Under the pieces are notes generated by a model. It saw only the letters and a program-made list of their open reading frames with translations. It did not search any database and was not told the DNA's origin. 6,786 nucleotides of DNA from Campylobacterales bacterium (lineage in GTDB: Bacteria > Campylobacterota > Campylobacteria > Campylobacterales > Sulfurimonadaceae): NCBI GenBank assembly GCA_016937915.1, contig JAFGVR010000096.1:1-6786 (forward strand), given 5' to 3'. The translations under genes were made by a program, and so were the position numbers. Shown here piece after piece: positions 1 to 6,192 of the stretch; positions within the stretch are counted from its first letter, which is position 1, and each line of letters opens with the position of its first letter.

Positions 1-1260
1 CAAAATCTTTTAAATCTAAAATCGTTGAAGTATGATTTGGAAAATGGTGGCGAGGTTGTTGGGCATCTAAAGATATTTTATAACAATGATAAAATAATAG
101 CATCTATCGCTAAACTAAAAGAGAAAGATTTATCAGATTTTAACACCCAAGCAAAAACTATCTCCCAAAAAGTAAATGATCTCCTTTTTGAACAGATTTT
201 ATTTTTTAGTATAAGTGGTTTATTGATAGCTGTTGTTATTGCTATGCTGCTTATAACATTTGTAAACACTCCACTTAAAAAACTACAAACTGGACTTGAC
301 AGTTTCTTTTTATTTTTACAAGGTAAACAAGACCATACTAAAAAGATAGAACTAAACTCTAGCGATGAGTTTGGGCAGATGGCAAACTCTCTAAATGAAA
401 ACATAGCAGTAAGTGCAAGGCTTCATGAAGAGCTAAACTCCCTTTATGCAGATTTGGAAAAAAAAGTTGAGCTTAGAACTAAAGAGCTTGCAGAGATAAA
501 TCAAGAGATGCAAGACTCCATAGAATACGCTTCAACAATACAAAGATCATTTGTAAAAGATCCAGCGGTTATAAAGAAAAGCTTTGATGACTCTTTTGTT
601 ATCTGGCAACCAAGAGATAAAGTTGGTGGTGACTTATATATCTATGAAGAGTGTGAAAAAGGTGTTTTATTTGGTGTAGTTGATTGTACTGGGCATAGTG
701 TCCCTGGTGGATTTATGACTATGTTAGCTGGAAGTATCATAAAAAAACTCTCAACTGAGTACTTTAGCAATCCTGCAAAAATACTTAGTGAATTAAATAT
801 CGCTATAAAATATCAGTTAAATCAAGATAAAGATAATGCACTCTCAGATGATGGTTTAGATATTGGGCTTTGTTTTATTAGTGGCGATAAAGTTAGATTT
901 GCTGGGGCTAAACTTGATTTAGTATATTTTAAAGATGGTGAGTTAAACATAGTAAAATCAAATAAACAAAGCATCGGTTACAAACGCTCAAAAGAGGATT
1001 ATGAATATACTAACCATGAGTTGCATCTAGAATCTGATCAATCTTTTTATCTATACTCAGATGGCATTACAGACCAAACAGGTGGAGATAAAAACTTCCC
1101 ACTTGGCAATAAAAAGTTTAAAAAACTTTTAGCAGATATTCAAGATAAAAATATGGATGAGCAAAGGGAGTTGATACTAGATAACCTTATAAACTATCAA
1201 GCTCAAAATGATAGAAGAGATGACATCACTGTTGTCGGATTTAAAATTAAGAAAGGGTAG
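1..1260 (+). CDS. siaA: SiaA-like membrane PP2C/SpoIIE phosphatase (5' end outside window)
   Basis: This is the C-terminal part of a sensor phosphatase that probably dephosphorylates the SiaC-type protein encoded two genes downstream. The frame is open from base 1 with no upstream stop, so the gene begins outside the window; the TTG at 25 is merely the first possible start codon inside it. Residues are counted from that TTG. Residues 1-52 look like the end of a periplasmic sensor domain. A hydrophobic helix (about 57-80) is the last membrane segment, followed by a HAMP-like linker (about 81-130, with DEFGQMANSLNENI) and a coiled coil (134-172). The SpoIIE/PP2C domain (about 173-410) has the expected acidic motifs: PRDKVGGD (Asp203), VVDCTGHSVPGG (Asp220), SDDGLDIGLC, YLYSDGITDQ (Asp346) and RRDDITVV (Asp399/400). 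The motif usually reading GHG is GHS here. The DGLDIGLC block and the following siaB and siaC genes favour SiaA over a generic RsbU/SpoIIE phosphatase. Confidence 0.9.
   Translation, partial: QNLLNLKSLKYDLENGGEVVGHLKIFYNNDKIIASIAKLKEKDLSDFNTQAKTISQKVNDLLFEQILFFSISGLLIAVVIAMLLITFVNTPLKKLQTGLDSFFLFLQGKQDHTKKIELNSSDEFGQMANSLNENIAVSARLHEELNSLYADLEKKVELRTKELAEINQEMQDSIEYASTIQRSFVKDPAVIKKSFDDSFVIWQPRDKVGGDLYIYEECEKGVLFGVVDCTGHSVPGGFMTMLAGSIIKKLSTEYFSNPAKILSELNIAIKYQLNQDKDNALSDDGLDIGLCFISGDKVRFAGAKLDLVYFKDGELNIVKSNKQSIGYKRSKEDYEYTNHELHLESDQSFYLYSDGITDQTGGDKNFPLGNKKFKKLLADIQDKNMDEQRELILDNLINYQAQNDRRDDITVVGFKIKKG
1251..1257 (+). promoter_or_regulatory. Ribosome binding site of siaB
   Basis: GAAAGGG lies in the last codons of siaA and ends 5 nt before the ATG at 1263. 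The siaA stop (1258-1260) falls between this site and the start, so translation of the two genes is probably coupled. It supports the ATG at 1263 as the siaB start. Confidence 0.6.
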
Positions 1261-1262
1261 TT

Positions 1263-1799
1263 ATGATAAGTCTATACAATTATAAACAAGATTTAAAAGA
1301 GCAGGGTATCATATTTAGTTTTAGTGGTCCTATGAGTCATGATATTATTGAGGGGATAGGTAGTGCTATTCGCATTAAGATAAGTGAGGGGGAAAACGGT
1401 GATAAAAACATAGCTCTAAAAGTTTTCTCTATTTTTGTTGAACAAGTTGAGAATGTCATAAACTACTCAGTTGAGAAAGATTCTATAGATAGCGATATGG
1501 GTTTTGGGATAGTTGTAGTTGGTAAAAAAGATGATATTTATTTTATAAGTGGTGGAAATAAGATACCAAATGAGAAAGTTGAAAAACTAGAAACTATGCT
1601 CTCAAACCTTATAGCTATGGATAAAGAGGAGCTAAAAGCTTTTTATAAAGAGAGAAGAAAAGCTGCAAAAGAGGGTGATTCTAAGGGTGCAGGGATCGGT
1701 TTTATAGAGATGGCAAGAAAATCAACCAAACCAATAGAGTATAACTTCATACCAGTTGATGATGAGTACTCATTTTTTACAATCAAAATAAGCATATAA
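1263..1799 (+). CDS. siaB: SiaB-family GHKL-type protein kinase
   Basis: A 178-residue protein matching the SiaB family (DUF6272), whose P. aeruginosa member is a Ser/Thr kinase that phosphorylates SiaC and opposes SiaA. The opening segment has FSFSGPMSHD (about 18-27), typical of the family. An N-box-like helix has EQVENVINYS (60-69), where Glu60 and Asn64 fit the E-x-x-x-N of GHKL ATPases. The segment ISGGNKIPNEKV (95-106) occupies the G1 position; it lacks the usual Asp, which as I recall is normal for this family. A glycine-rich GAGIGFIEMARKS (142-154) is the ATP-lid/G-box. The protein is soluble with no signal peptide. It starts 2 nt after the siaA stop behind a good Shine-Dalgarno. The kinase role is inferred from the family and from siaC lying directly downstream; an RsbW-like anti-sigma kinase is less likely. 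Confidence 0.88.
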   Translation: MISLYNYKQDLKEQGIIFSFSGPMSHDIIEGIGSAIRIKISEGENGDKNIALKVFSIFVEQVENVINYSVEKDSIDSDMGFGIVVVGKKDDIYFISGGNKIPNEKVEKLETMLSNLIAMDKEELKAFYKERRKAAKEGDSKGAGIGFIEMARKSTKPIEYNFIPVDDEYSFFTIKISI

Positions 1800-1803
1800 A
1801 AGG
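1798..1803 (+). promoter_or_regulatory. Ribosome binding site of siaC
   Basis: AAAAGG overlaps the siaB stop codon (1797-1799) and sits 9 nt before the ATG at 1813. It supports this start for siaC and a polycistronic siaB-siaC transcript. Confidence 0.5.
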
Positions 1804-1812
1804 ATAACAAAG

Positions 1813-2193
1813 ATGGAAAATTTATATATAGAGGCTACAAAATCATCACCAGAGATAGATTTTAACAAAGATACAAATACTTTATCTGTAAAAGGGGAGT
1901 CTTATCCTGAAAATACAGCTCAGTTTTACGAGCCAGTTTTTGAGTGGCTTGAGAGTTATTTAGAAGAGCTAGAAGATGCACAGGTAAATGTAAATATGGA
2001 GCTTATCTATTTTAACTCAAGTAGTTCAAAAGCTTTGATGGATATCTTTGACACTCTCGAAGAGGCTAGTGAAGATGGTAAAAATATAGTGGTAAACTGG
2101 ATATATGATGAAGATAATGATGCAGCTTTAGAGTATGGTGAGGAGTTTGCTGAAGATATGGAGTCGCTTACATTTAACCTCATAGAGAAGTAG
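1813..2193 (+). CDS. siaC: SiaC-family (DUF1987) phospho-switch protein
   Basis: A 126-residue acidic protein of the usual SiaC length. Family hallmarks visible are SSPEIDF (11-17), GESYPENTAQFYEPVFEWL (28-46), YFNSSSSKALMDIFD (66-80), and a C-terminal WIYDEDND...EYGEEFAEDME block (96-117). In P. aeruginosa the SiaB kinase phosphorylates SiaC on a Thr in the motif N-T-S-S; SiaA removes the phosphate, and unphosphorylated SiaC binds and activates the diguanylate cyclase SiaD. Here the aligned residue is Ser69 (FNSSSSK), so the acceptor would be a serine. The gene lies between siaB and the CheA-like kinase gene, 6 nt before the latter. A STAS anti-sigma-factor antagonist would be the functional analogue, but the SYPEN and EYGEEF signatures make SiaC the better call. 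Confidence 0.92.
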   Translation: MENLYIEATKSSPEIDFNKDTNTLSVKGESYPENTAQFYEPVFEWLESYLEELEDAQVNVNMELIYFNSSSSKALMDIFDTLEEASEDGKNIVVNWIYDEDNDAALEYGEEFAEDMESLTFNLIEK

Positions 2194-2199
2194 CATCAG

Positions 2200-4353
2200 A
2201 TGTCATCAAAAGAGGAACAGCTTATAGAGGAGTTTGAGGCTATCTTAAACTCTGATGAGGATATATCTGCTAGAAAAAAAGATTTTGAGAAGTTTTTAAA
2301 AGCTTACAAACGCTCATACAAACAACTAAATAAAATCATAAAGATAAGTGATAAACAGCAAGAGGAGCTAAAAGAGCTTAGTGATACTTTAAATGAGAAG
2401 AGTCACAAAGTAAGAGCTTTGCTTGATAATGCTGATCAGGGATTTTTATCTTTTGGTGATGATTTTATCATAGATGATGAGTACTCAAAAGAGTGTAATA
2501 AACTTCTTGGTGATCATTTGGCACATAAAGATATATCTGATGTTTTATATCTTGATGACAACTCAAAAAAAAGTTTTTTTAAAGAGGCTCTTATAAATGT
2601 CTCAAATGAGGATGATGATACTATAAAGAGTGCGATGCTTTCACTCTTGCCAAATGAGGTGATAGTAAATCGAAGAGCGTTGAAGCTTGAGTATAAAATA
2701 CTTGCAAACAAGAAGTTTATGGTGGTACTTACAAATATCACAAAAGAGAAACTTTTAGAGAAAAAGATAAAAAAAGAGCAAGAGATACTTAAGATGATAG
2801 TCACTATTGTTAGTGATCCTTATCAGTTTTATGATCTAAAAGATGACTTTTTAAAATTTGCTAAAAACAAAAAAAACTATATAAATATCGGTATGAATTT
2901 TAAAACAAATCTTCATACTATATATCGTGATATACACACATTTAAGGGGAGTTTTGCACAACTTAAGATGCAAAATTGTGTAAAAGAGTTGCACAACCTT
3001 GAAACAAAACTCTCAAATCTAAATACAATCTCAGATGCTACAAATCAAACTATTTATGACATGTTGGATAACTCAGATATGGTTGAGTGTATAGATAGAG
3101 ATCTCTCTATCATAAAAGAGATATTAGGGATTGAATTTTTTCAAAAGCAACATAAGTTAGAGGTTGATGATAAATTTATATTTAATATCGAAGATAAGAT
3201 AACGCATCTTTTACATACTGATCACAAACATATAAACACTTACGAAGAGATACTCACAGAGATAACAAAAGCTAGAGGTACTACTATAAATCAGGCTTTA
3301 TCTATTTACCCTAAGATGTGTCATGATTTAGCTATATCGCTTGGTAAGAGTTTAAACGATTTTAAAATTATCAGTGGGGATGATATATTGACCCCTATCC
3401 ACTTTAAGCCATTTATAAAATCACTTATTCACCTTTTTAGAAATGCTATAGATCATGGGATAGAGAGTTCTGAAGATAGATTAGAGTGTGGTAAAAATGA
3501 GTATGGTACTATATCTTGTTATATAAAAAATAATAAAGGTAGCTTTGATATCATCATAAGTGATGATGGAGCAGGGATAGATACACAAAAGTTAAAACAA
3601 AAAGCTATCTCATCTGGGATACTAAGTGAAGATGAACTCTCTAATATGACAAAAAGTGAAGTTTTGGAGCTTATATTTTACGATTCACTCTCTACAAGTG
3701 ATGATATAACTGAGCTATCTGGAAGAGGGATAGGGATGGGGAGTGTAAAATCTGAACTTGATAAACTCTCAGGTGAGATAAAAGTTAAGAGTGAGATTGG
3801 TAAAGGTACGACCATAACTCTAACTATCCCAACATCTATATATGGAAATCTTATAAATATAGCAAGTAACAACAGAGATAATATAACCATAGAGTATATC
3901 CTTTCACCAGTGGTTAATCGTGCTACTACATATCTTCAGAGTGATATGAAGATAGATATGAAAAATAAAGCAAAGTTCTCTTATGTTACGGTTAGTGAGG
4001 TTGTTCTTAAAGATTATTGCTCATATATCCATATAAGTGGGCTTGTTGATGTGTCTGTATGTATAAGTTATGATAGTTTTTTATTAGATAAACTGTTACA
4101 TGAGTTTAATCAAGGGCATCCTATAGAGGATAGTATGATTTTAGAGTTTAGAGAGAGTATCTCAAAAGAGGTGATAAATATCATAGTTGGAAATGCACTT
4201 TTTAACCCTTATGATAATAGTGTTTTAGAGATAACTACACCACAAGTGATTACACAAGATGAACTGATGTCGCATGATCTTTATGAAAAGGTGGCATTAG
4301 TTATTATAGATATAGAATATGGTGAGATGCAGATTTTAGTTGGTAAGTTTTAG
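2200..4353 (+). CDS. CheA-like histidine kinase with C-terminal CheX-like domain
   Basis: A 717-residue cytoplasmic kinase without membrane segments. Domains in order: coiled coil (about 25-75); PAS-like sensor (about 72-180, beginning LLDNADQGFLSFG); short helical linker (180-200); Hpt/P1 domain (about 205-310) with RDIHTFKGSF, where His246 is the phospho-acceptor and Lys249, His265 and Glu268 keep the spacing of CheA His48/Lys51/His67/Glu70; and a CheA-type ATPase (about 375-545). The ATPase has N-box HLFRNAIDHG (411-420), G1 DDGAGI (455-460), G2 GRGIGMG (508-514) and G3 GKGTT (534-538). In place of the CheW-like P5 domain, residues 565-717 resemble the CheC/CheX phosphatase family, with Ser653-x3-Glu657-x2-Asn660 and Pro681. 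The likely role is to phosphorylate the two receivers encoded next and perhaps dephosphorylate them as well. Lack of P5 argues against assembly into a normal CheA-CheW-receptor array. Kinase assignment is firm; phosphatase activity is inferred. Confidence 0.88.
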   Translation: MSSKEEQLIEEFEAILNSDEDISARKKDFEKFLKAYKRSYKQLNKIIKISDKQQEELKELSDTLNEKSHKVRALLDNADQGFLSFGDDFIIDDEYSKECNKLLGDHLAHKDISDVLYLDDNSKKSFFKEALINVSNEDDDTIKSAMLSLLPNEVIVNRRALKLEYKILANKKFMVVLTNITKEKLLEKKIKKEQEILKMIVTIVSDPYQFYDLKDDFLKFAKNKKNYINIGMNFKTNLHTIYRDIHTFKGSFAQLKMQNCVKELHNLETKLSNLNTISDATNQTIYDMLDNSDMVECIDRDLSIIKEILGIEFFQKQHKLEVDDKFIFNIEDKITHLLHTDHKHINTYEEILTEITKARGTTINQALSIYPKMCHDLAISLGKSLNDFKIISGDDILTPIHFKPFIKSLIHLFRNAIDHGIESSEDRLECGKNEYGTISCYIKNNKGSFDIIISDDGAGIDTQKLKQKAISSGILSEDELSNMTKSEVLELIFYDSLSTSDDITELSGRGIGMGSVKSELDKLSGEIKVKSEIGKGTTITLTIPTSIYGNLINIASNNRDNITIEYILSPVVNRATTYLQSDMKIDMKNKAKFSYVTVSEVVLKDYCSYIHISGLVDVSVCISYDSFLLDKLLHEFNQGHPIEDSMILEFRESISKEVINIIVGNALFNPYDNSVLEITTPQVITQDELMSHDLYEKVALVIIDIEYGEMQILVGKF
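4127..4353 (+). other. CheC/CheX-type phosphatase motif region of the kinase
   Basis: These codons (about residues 643-717) carry the strongest CheX resemblance: RESISKEVINIIVGNA, then TTPQVI, ending in an ALVIIDIEYGEMQILV strand pair. The CheC/CheX/FliY signature is [D/S]-x3-E-x2-N followed by about 22 residues and Pro. Here Ser653, Glu657 and Asn660 match and Pro681 follows after 20 residues. In known members the Glu and Asn contact the phospho-Asp of CheY. The domain probably begins earlier, near residue 565 (LSPVVNRATTYL), which resembles the N-terminus of CheX. Confidence 0.65.
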
Positions 4354-4360
4354 GGAGGGG
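4353..4360 (+). promoter_or_regulatory. Strong Shine-Dalgarno of the first receiver gene
   Basis: GGGAGGGG begins at the last base of the kinase stop codon. It is the strongest Shine-Dalgarno in the window. Two ATG codons follow in tandem at 4362 and 4365. The GGAGG core (4354-4358) is only 3 nt from the first and 6 nt from the second, so the second ATG may be the main start, which would remove one Met. A strong site fits the need for more receiver than kinase. Confidence 0.65.
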
Positions 4361-4361
4361 A

Positions 4362-4778
4362 ATGATGGATAAAAGATTGAATATATTGATAGTTGATGAT
4401 TCTTTGATAATGCGTACAAATCTCGTTAGAAGTGTTGAGAGCATCGGTCATAAAGTTGTAGCTCAAGCAAAAGATGGGCAAGAGAGTATAAAGTTTTATG
4501 AAGAGTTTAAGCCAGATTTGGTGACTATGGATATTACTATGCCAGATATGGATGGGATAACTGCTCTAAGAAAGATAAAAGAGATAGACCCAGATGCAAA
4601 AGCTATCATGGTAACTTCTCATGGTCAAGAGGCTATGGTTATGAATGCTCTAAAAGCTGGAGCTAGAGGTTATGTGTTAAAACCTATATCTGCAGAGAAA
4701 CTAAAAGATGCGATAGGGAAGGTTTTTCCTGAGCTGTGTGATGAAGAGAGTGATGAACTATTAGATGAAGAGTGGTAG
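4362..4778 (+). CDS. Single-domain CheY-like response regulator (first of tandem pair)
   Basis: A 138-residue stand-alone receiver with no output domain. Conserved residues: acidic pair Asp12-Asp13 (IVDDS), phospho-acceptor Asp57 (VTMDITMPDMDG), switch Thr85 (MVTSHG), aromatic switch Tyr104 and Lys107 (GYVLKP). The chain ends in an acidic tail, DEESDELLDEEW (127-138), beyond the normal receiver fold. It lies 8 nt after the kinase stop and directly abuts the second receiver. The kinase's P1 domain is the natural phosphodonor, and its CheX-like domain could remove the phosphate. The target is unknown: the flagellar motor, the cyclase downstream, SiaC or the CheB-like protein are all possible. 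Tyr104 at the CheY Tyr106 position makes a protein-binding, CheY-type output plausible. The true start may be 4365. Confidence 0.93.
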   Translation: MMDKRLNILIVDDSLIMRTNLVRSVESIGHKVVAQAKDGQESIKFYEEFKPDLVTMDITMPDMDGITALRKIKEIDPDAKAIMVTSHGQEAMVMNALKAGARGYVLKPISAEKLKDAIGKVFPELCDEESDELLDEEW

Positions 4779-5174
4779 ATGTTAAAAGTTTTGGTAGTTG
4801 ATGATTCGATACTTATGATAAATAATATAAAAGCTTATGTTGAGAGTTTGGGGCATAGCGTAGTTGGTGAGGCTTTAAATGGTACCGATGCTGTAAAGCT
4901 TTGTTTGGAACTAAAACCAGATCTTATCACTATGGATATAACGATGCCAGATATGGATGGGATAAGTGCTATCAAAAAGATAAAAGAGTTTGATAAAGAG
5001 GTAAATATCATAGTGCTTACTTCACACTCCCAAGAGGAGATAGTTATGAACTCCCTAAAAGTTGGTGCAAAAGGGTATATCTTAAAACCTGTAAGCAAAG
5101 AGAATCTAAAAGATGCTATATCAAACATATACGATGAGTATAGTGAAGATGATGAGCATCTGCTTGACTACTAA
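4779..5174 (+). CDS. Single-domain CheY-like response regulator (second of tandem pair)
   Basis: A 131-residue stand-alone receiver and a close paralogue of the preceding one: more than half the receiver residues are identical by eye, and the block TMDITMPDMDGI is unchanged. Conserved residues: Asp8-Asp9, phospho-acceptor Asp53, Thr81 (VLTSHS), Tyr100 and Lys103 (GYILKP). It also ends in an acidic tail (DEYSEDDEHLLDY). The ATG follows the TAG of the first receiver with no gap and only a weak AAGAG-like site before it, so translation is probably coupled to the upstream gene. All phosphorylation residues are kept, so neither copy looks decayed. One copy may act as output and the other as phosphate sink, or the two may serve different targets; the sequence does not decide. 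Confidence 0.93.
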   Translation: MLKVLVVDDSILMINNIKAYVESLGHSVVGEALNGTDAVKLCLELKPDLITMDITMPDMDGISAIKKIKEFDKEVNIIVLTSHSQEEIVMNSLKVGAKGYILKPVSKENLKDAISNIYDEYSEDDEHLLDY

Positions 5175-5178
5175 GGGG
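5173..5178 (+). promoter_or_regulatory. Ribosome binding site of the diguanylate cyclase gene
   Basis: AAGGGG overlaps the stop of the second receiver gene. It lies only 2 nt from the ATG at 5181 and 5 nt from the GTG at 5184, so translation may start at either; the product differs by one residue. Confidence 0.5.
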
Positions 5179-5180
5179 AT

Positions 5181-6143
5181 ATGGTGTTAAAACTAAACGA
5201 TAAAGAGATACAAGAGTTTATCTGCAATGAAACATCTTATTTTGCGTTAAATATTATAGATTTATCTACAAGAGAGGTTATTTTTGCAAATAAAGCTATG
5301 AAAAAGATCATGGTAGATATCAACGCTAAAAAGTGTTGGCAATCTATATATGGTCAAAGTGATATTTGTTCTTGGTGCAAGGCTGATGAACTTGTAAATA
5401 TAGCAGATGATAAAACAGATGATAAGCCTATACATGAGTTTGAACATTTTAATGAATATGCAAACAGATGGTTTAAAGTTCAAAAAAAGGTTACAAATCT
5501 TGAAGATGGCAGAAAAGTTTTGATATCTATCTTAGTTGATATAACTACCCAAAAAGAGTCTCAAGGTAAACTTATAAGCACTCAAGTAAAATTAACACAA
5601 CAAGCTCAAAAATTAAAAGAGGCTCAGATAGAGTTAAAAAGGTTAGCTTCTATAGATTCTATGACAAATCTATATAACAGAAGGTATTTTTTAGATACAT
5701 CAAAGATGCTTTTTGAGTTAGCAAAAAGAAATGGTGAAGATATCTCTGTAATTATGCTCGATATAGATAGATTTAAAGCTATCAATGATACATACGGACA
5801 CAAAATTGGTGATGAGGTTATCATATCTTTATCAAAAAAGCTTATCGATTATACAAGAAAAAGTGATGTTGTTTGTAGGTTTGGTGGTGAAGAGTTTGTG
5901 ATACTTTTACCAAATACAGACATAGATGGAGCTACTGTTATATCAAATAAGATTAGAGATAGGATTGAAAATCTTATTGTAGATATATCAGAAGAGAAAC
6001 ATTTAAAATTTACTGTAAGTATAGGTGTCTCAAAAGTAGATTTAAAAATAGATAAAGATGTTGAGAGTGCAGTAAATAGAGCCGATAAGGCTCTATATGA
6101 AGCAAAAAATAGTGGTAGAAACAGAGTTGTTGTTGATGCTTAG
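5181..6143 (+). CDS. siaD: PAS-GGDEF diguanylate cyclase, SiaD-like position
   Basis: A 320-residue soluble diguanylate cyclase that should convert two GTP to c-di-GMP. Residues about 10-125 form a PAS-like domain (NIIDLSTREVIFANKAMKKI ... ISILVDITTQKE). It holds a cysteine group, Cys52, Cys63 and Cys66, the last two as CSWC. A helical coiled-coil stalk (about 126-157) leads into the GGDEF domain (158-320). Catalytic features are intact: SMTNLYNRRYF, Mg-binding Asp194 in LDIDRFKAINDTYGH, the GGEEF signature (235-239), and VSIGVS near 279. An RxxD inhibitory site (Arg226-Lys-Ser-Asp229) sits five residues before GGEEF, so product inhibition is expected. In P. aeruginosa, SiaC activates SiaD through the helical stalk before GGDEF; the stalk here is the likely equivalent. 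Cyclase activity is well supported. The SiaD label rests on gene order, and the PAS domain may be an addition to the simpler SiaD. Confidence 0.9.
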   Translation: MVLKLNDKEIQEFICNETSYFALNIIDLSTREVIFANKAMKKIMVDINAKKCWQSIYGQSDICSWCKADELVNIADDKTDDKPIHEFEHFNEYANRWFKVQKKVTNLEDGRKVLISILVDITTQKESQGKLISTQVKLTQQAQKLKEAQIELKRLASIDSMTNLYNRRYFLDTSKMLFELAKRNGEDISVIMLDIDRFKAINDTYGHKIGDEVIISLSKKLIDYTRKSDVVCRFGGEEFVILLPNTDIDGATVISNKIRDRIENLIVDISEEKHLKFTVSIGVSKVDLKIDKDVESAVNRADKALYEAKNSGRNRVVVDA

Positions 6144-6157
6144 TAGTATGTGTATCT

Positions 6158-6192
6158 CATCTTTGATGTTAGATTTTTGAACATTTAAGATG
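6158..6192 (+). promoter_or_regulatory. Imperfect hairpin covering the cheB start codon
   Basis: Bases 6158-6170 (CATCTTTGATGTT) pair with 6180-6192 (AACATTTAAGATG) around a 9-nt loop. The 13 positions give 11 Watson-Crick pairs, one G-U pair and one U-U mismatch. The last three bases of the 3' arm are the ATG of the next gene, which also lacks a clear Shine-Dalgarno. The hairpin could therefore limit initiation on the cheB-like gene. It is AT-rich and no T-run follows it, so it is not a typical terminator. A chance inverted repeat in AT-rich DNA is possible. Confidence 0.4.

Noticed and set aside
25..27. TTG as the true start of the phosphatase gene
   Set aside because: The frame is open to base 1, and a start here would leave a fragment of a sensor domain before the membrane helix. 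The gene most likely starts upstream of the window.
78..404. Antisense reading frame opposite the phosphatase gene
   Set aside because: It lies wholly opposite a well-supported gene and its translation shows no recognisable domain. The same holds for the other minus-strand frames (2514-2804, 3678-3890, 4835-5128, 5262-5483, 5624-5824, 6492-6695).
1263..1799. RsbW/SpoIIAB-type anti-sigma factor kinase
   Set aside because: The length, the GPMSHD segment, the GGN in place of a G1 Asp and the adjacent DUF1987 gene fit SiaB better. No sigma factor or STAS gene is present.
4539..4965. Identical 22-bp stretches as a mobile or direct repeat
   Set aside because: Both copies encode the same conserved phosphosite residues in paralogous receivers, so they reflect gene duplication and not an insertion or attachment site.
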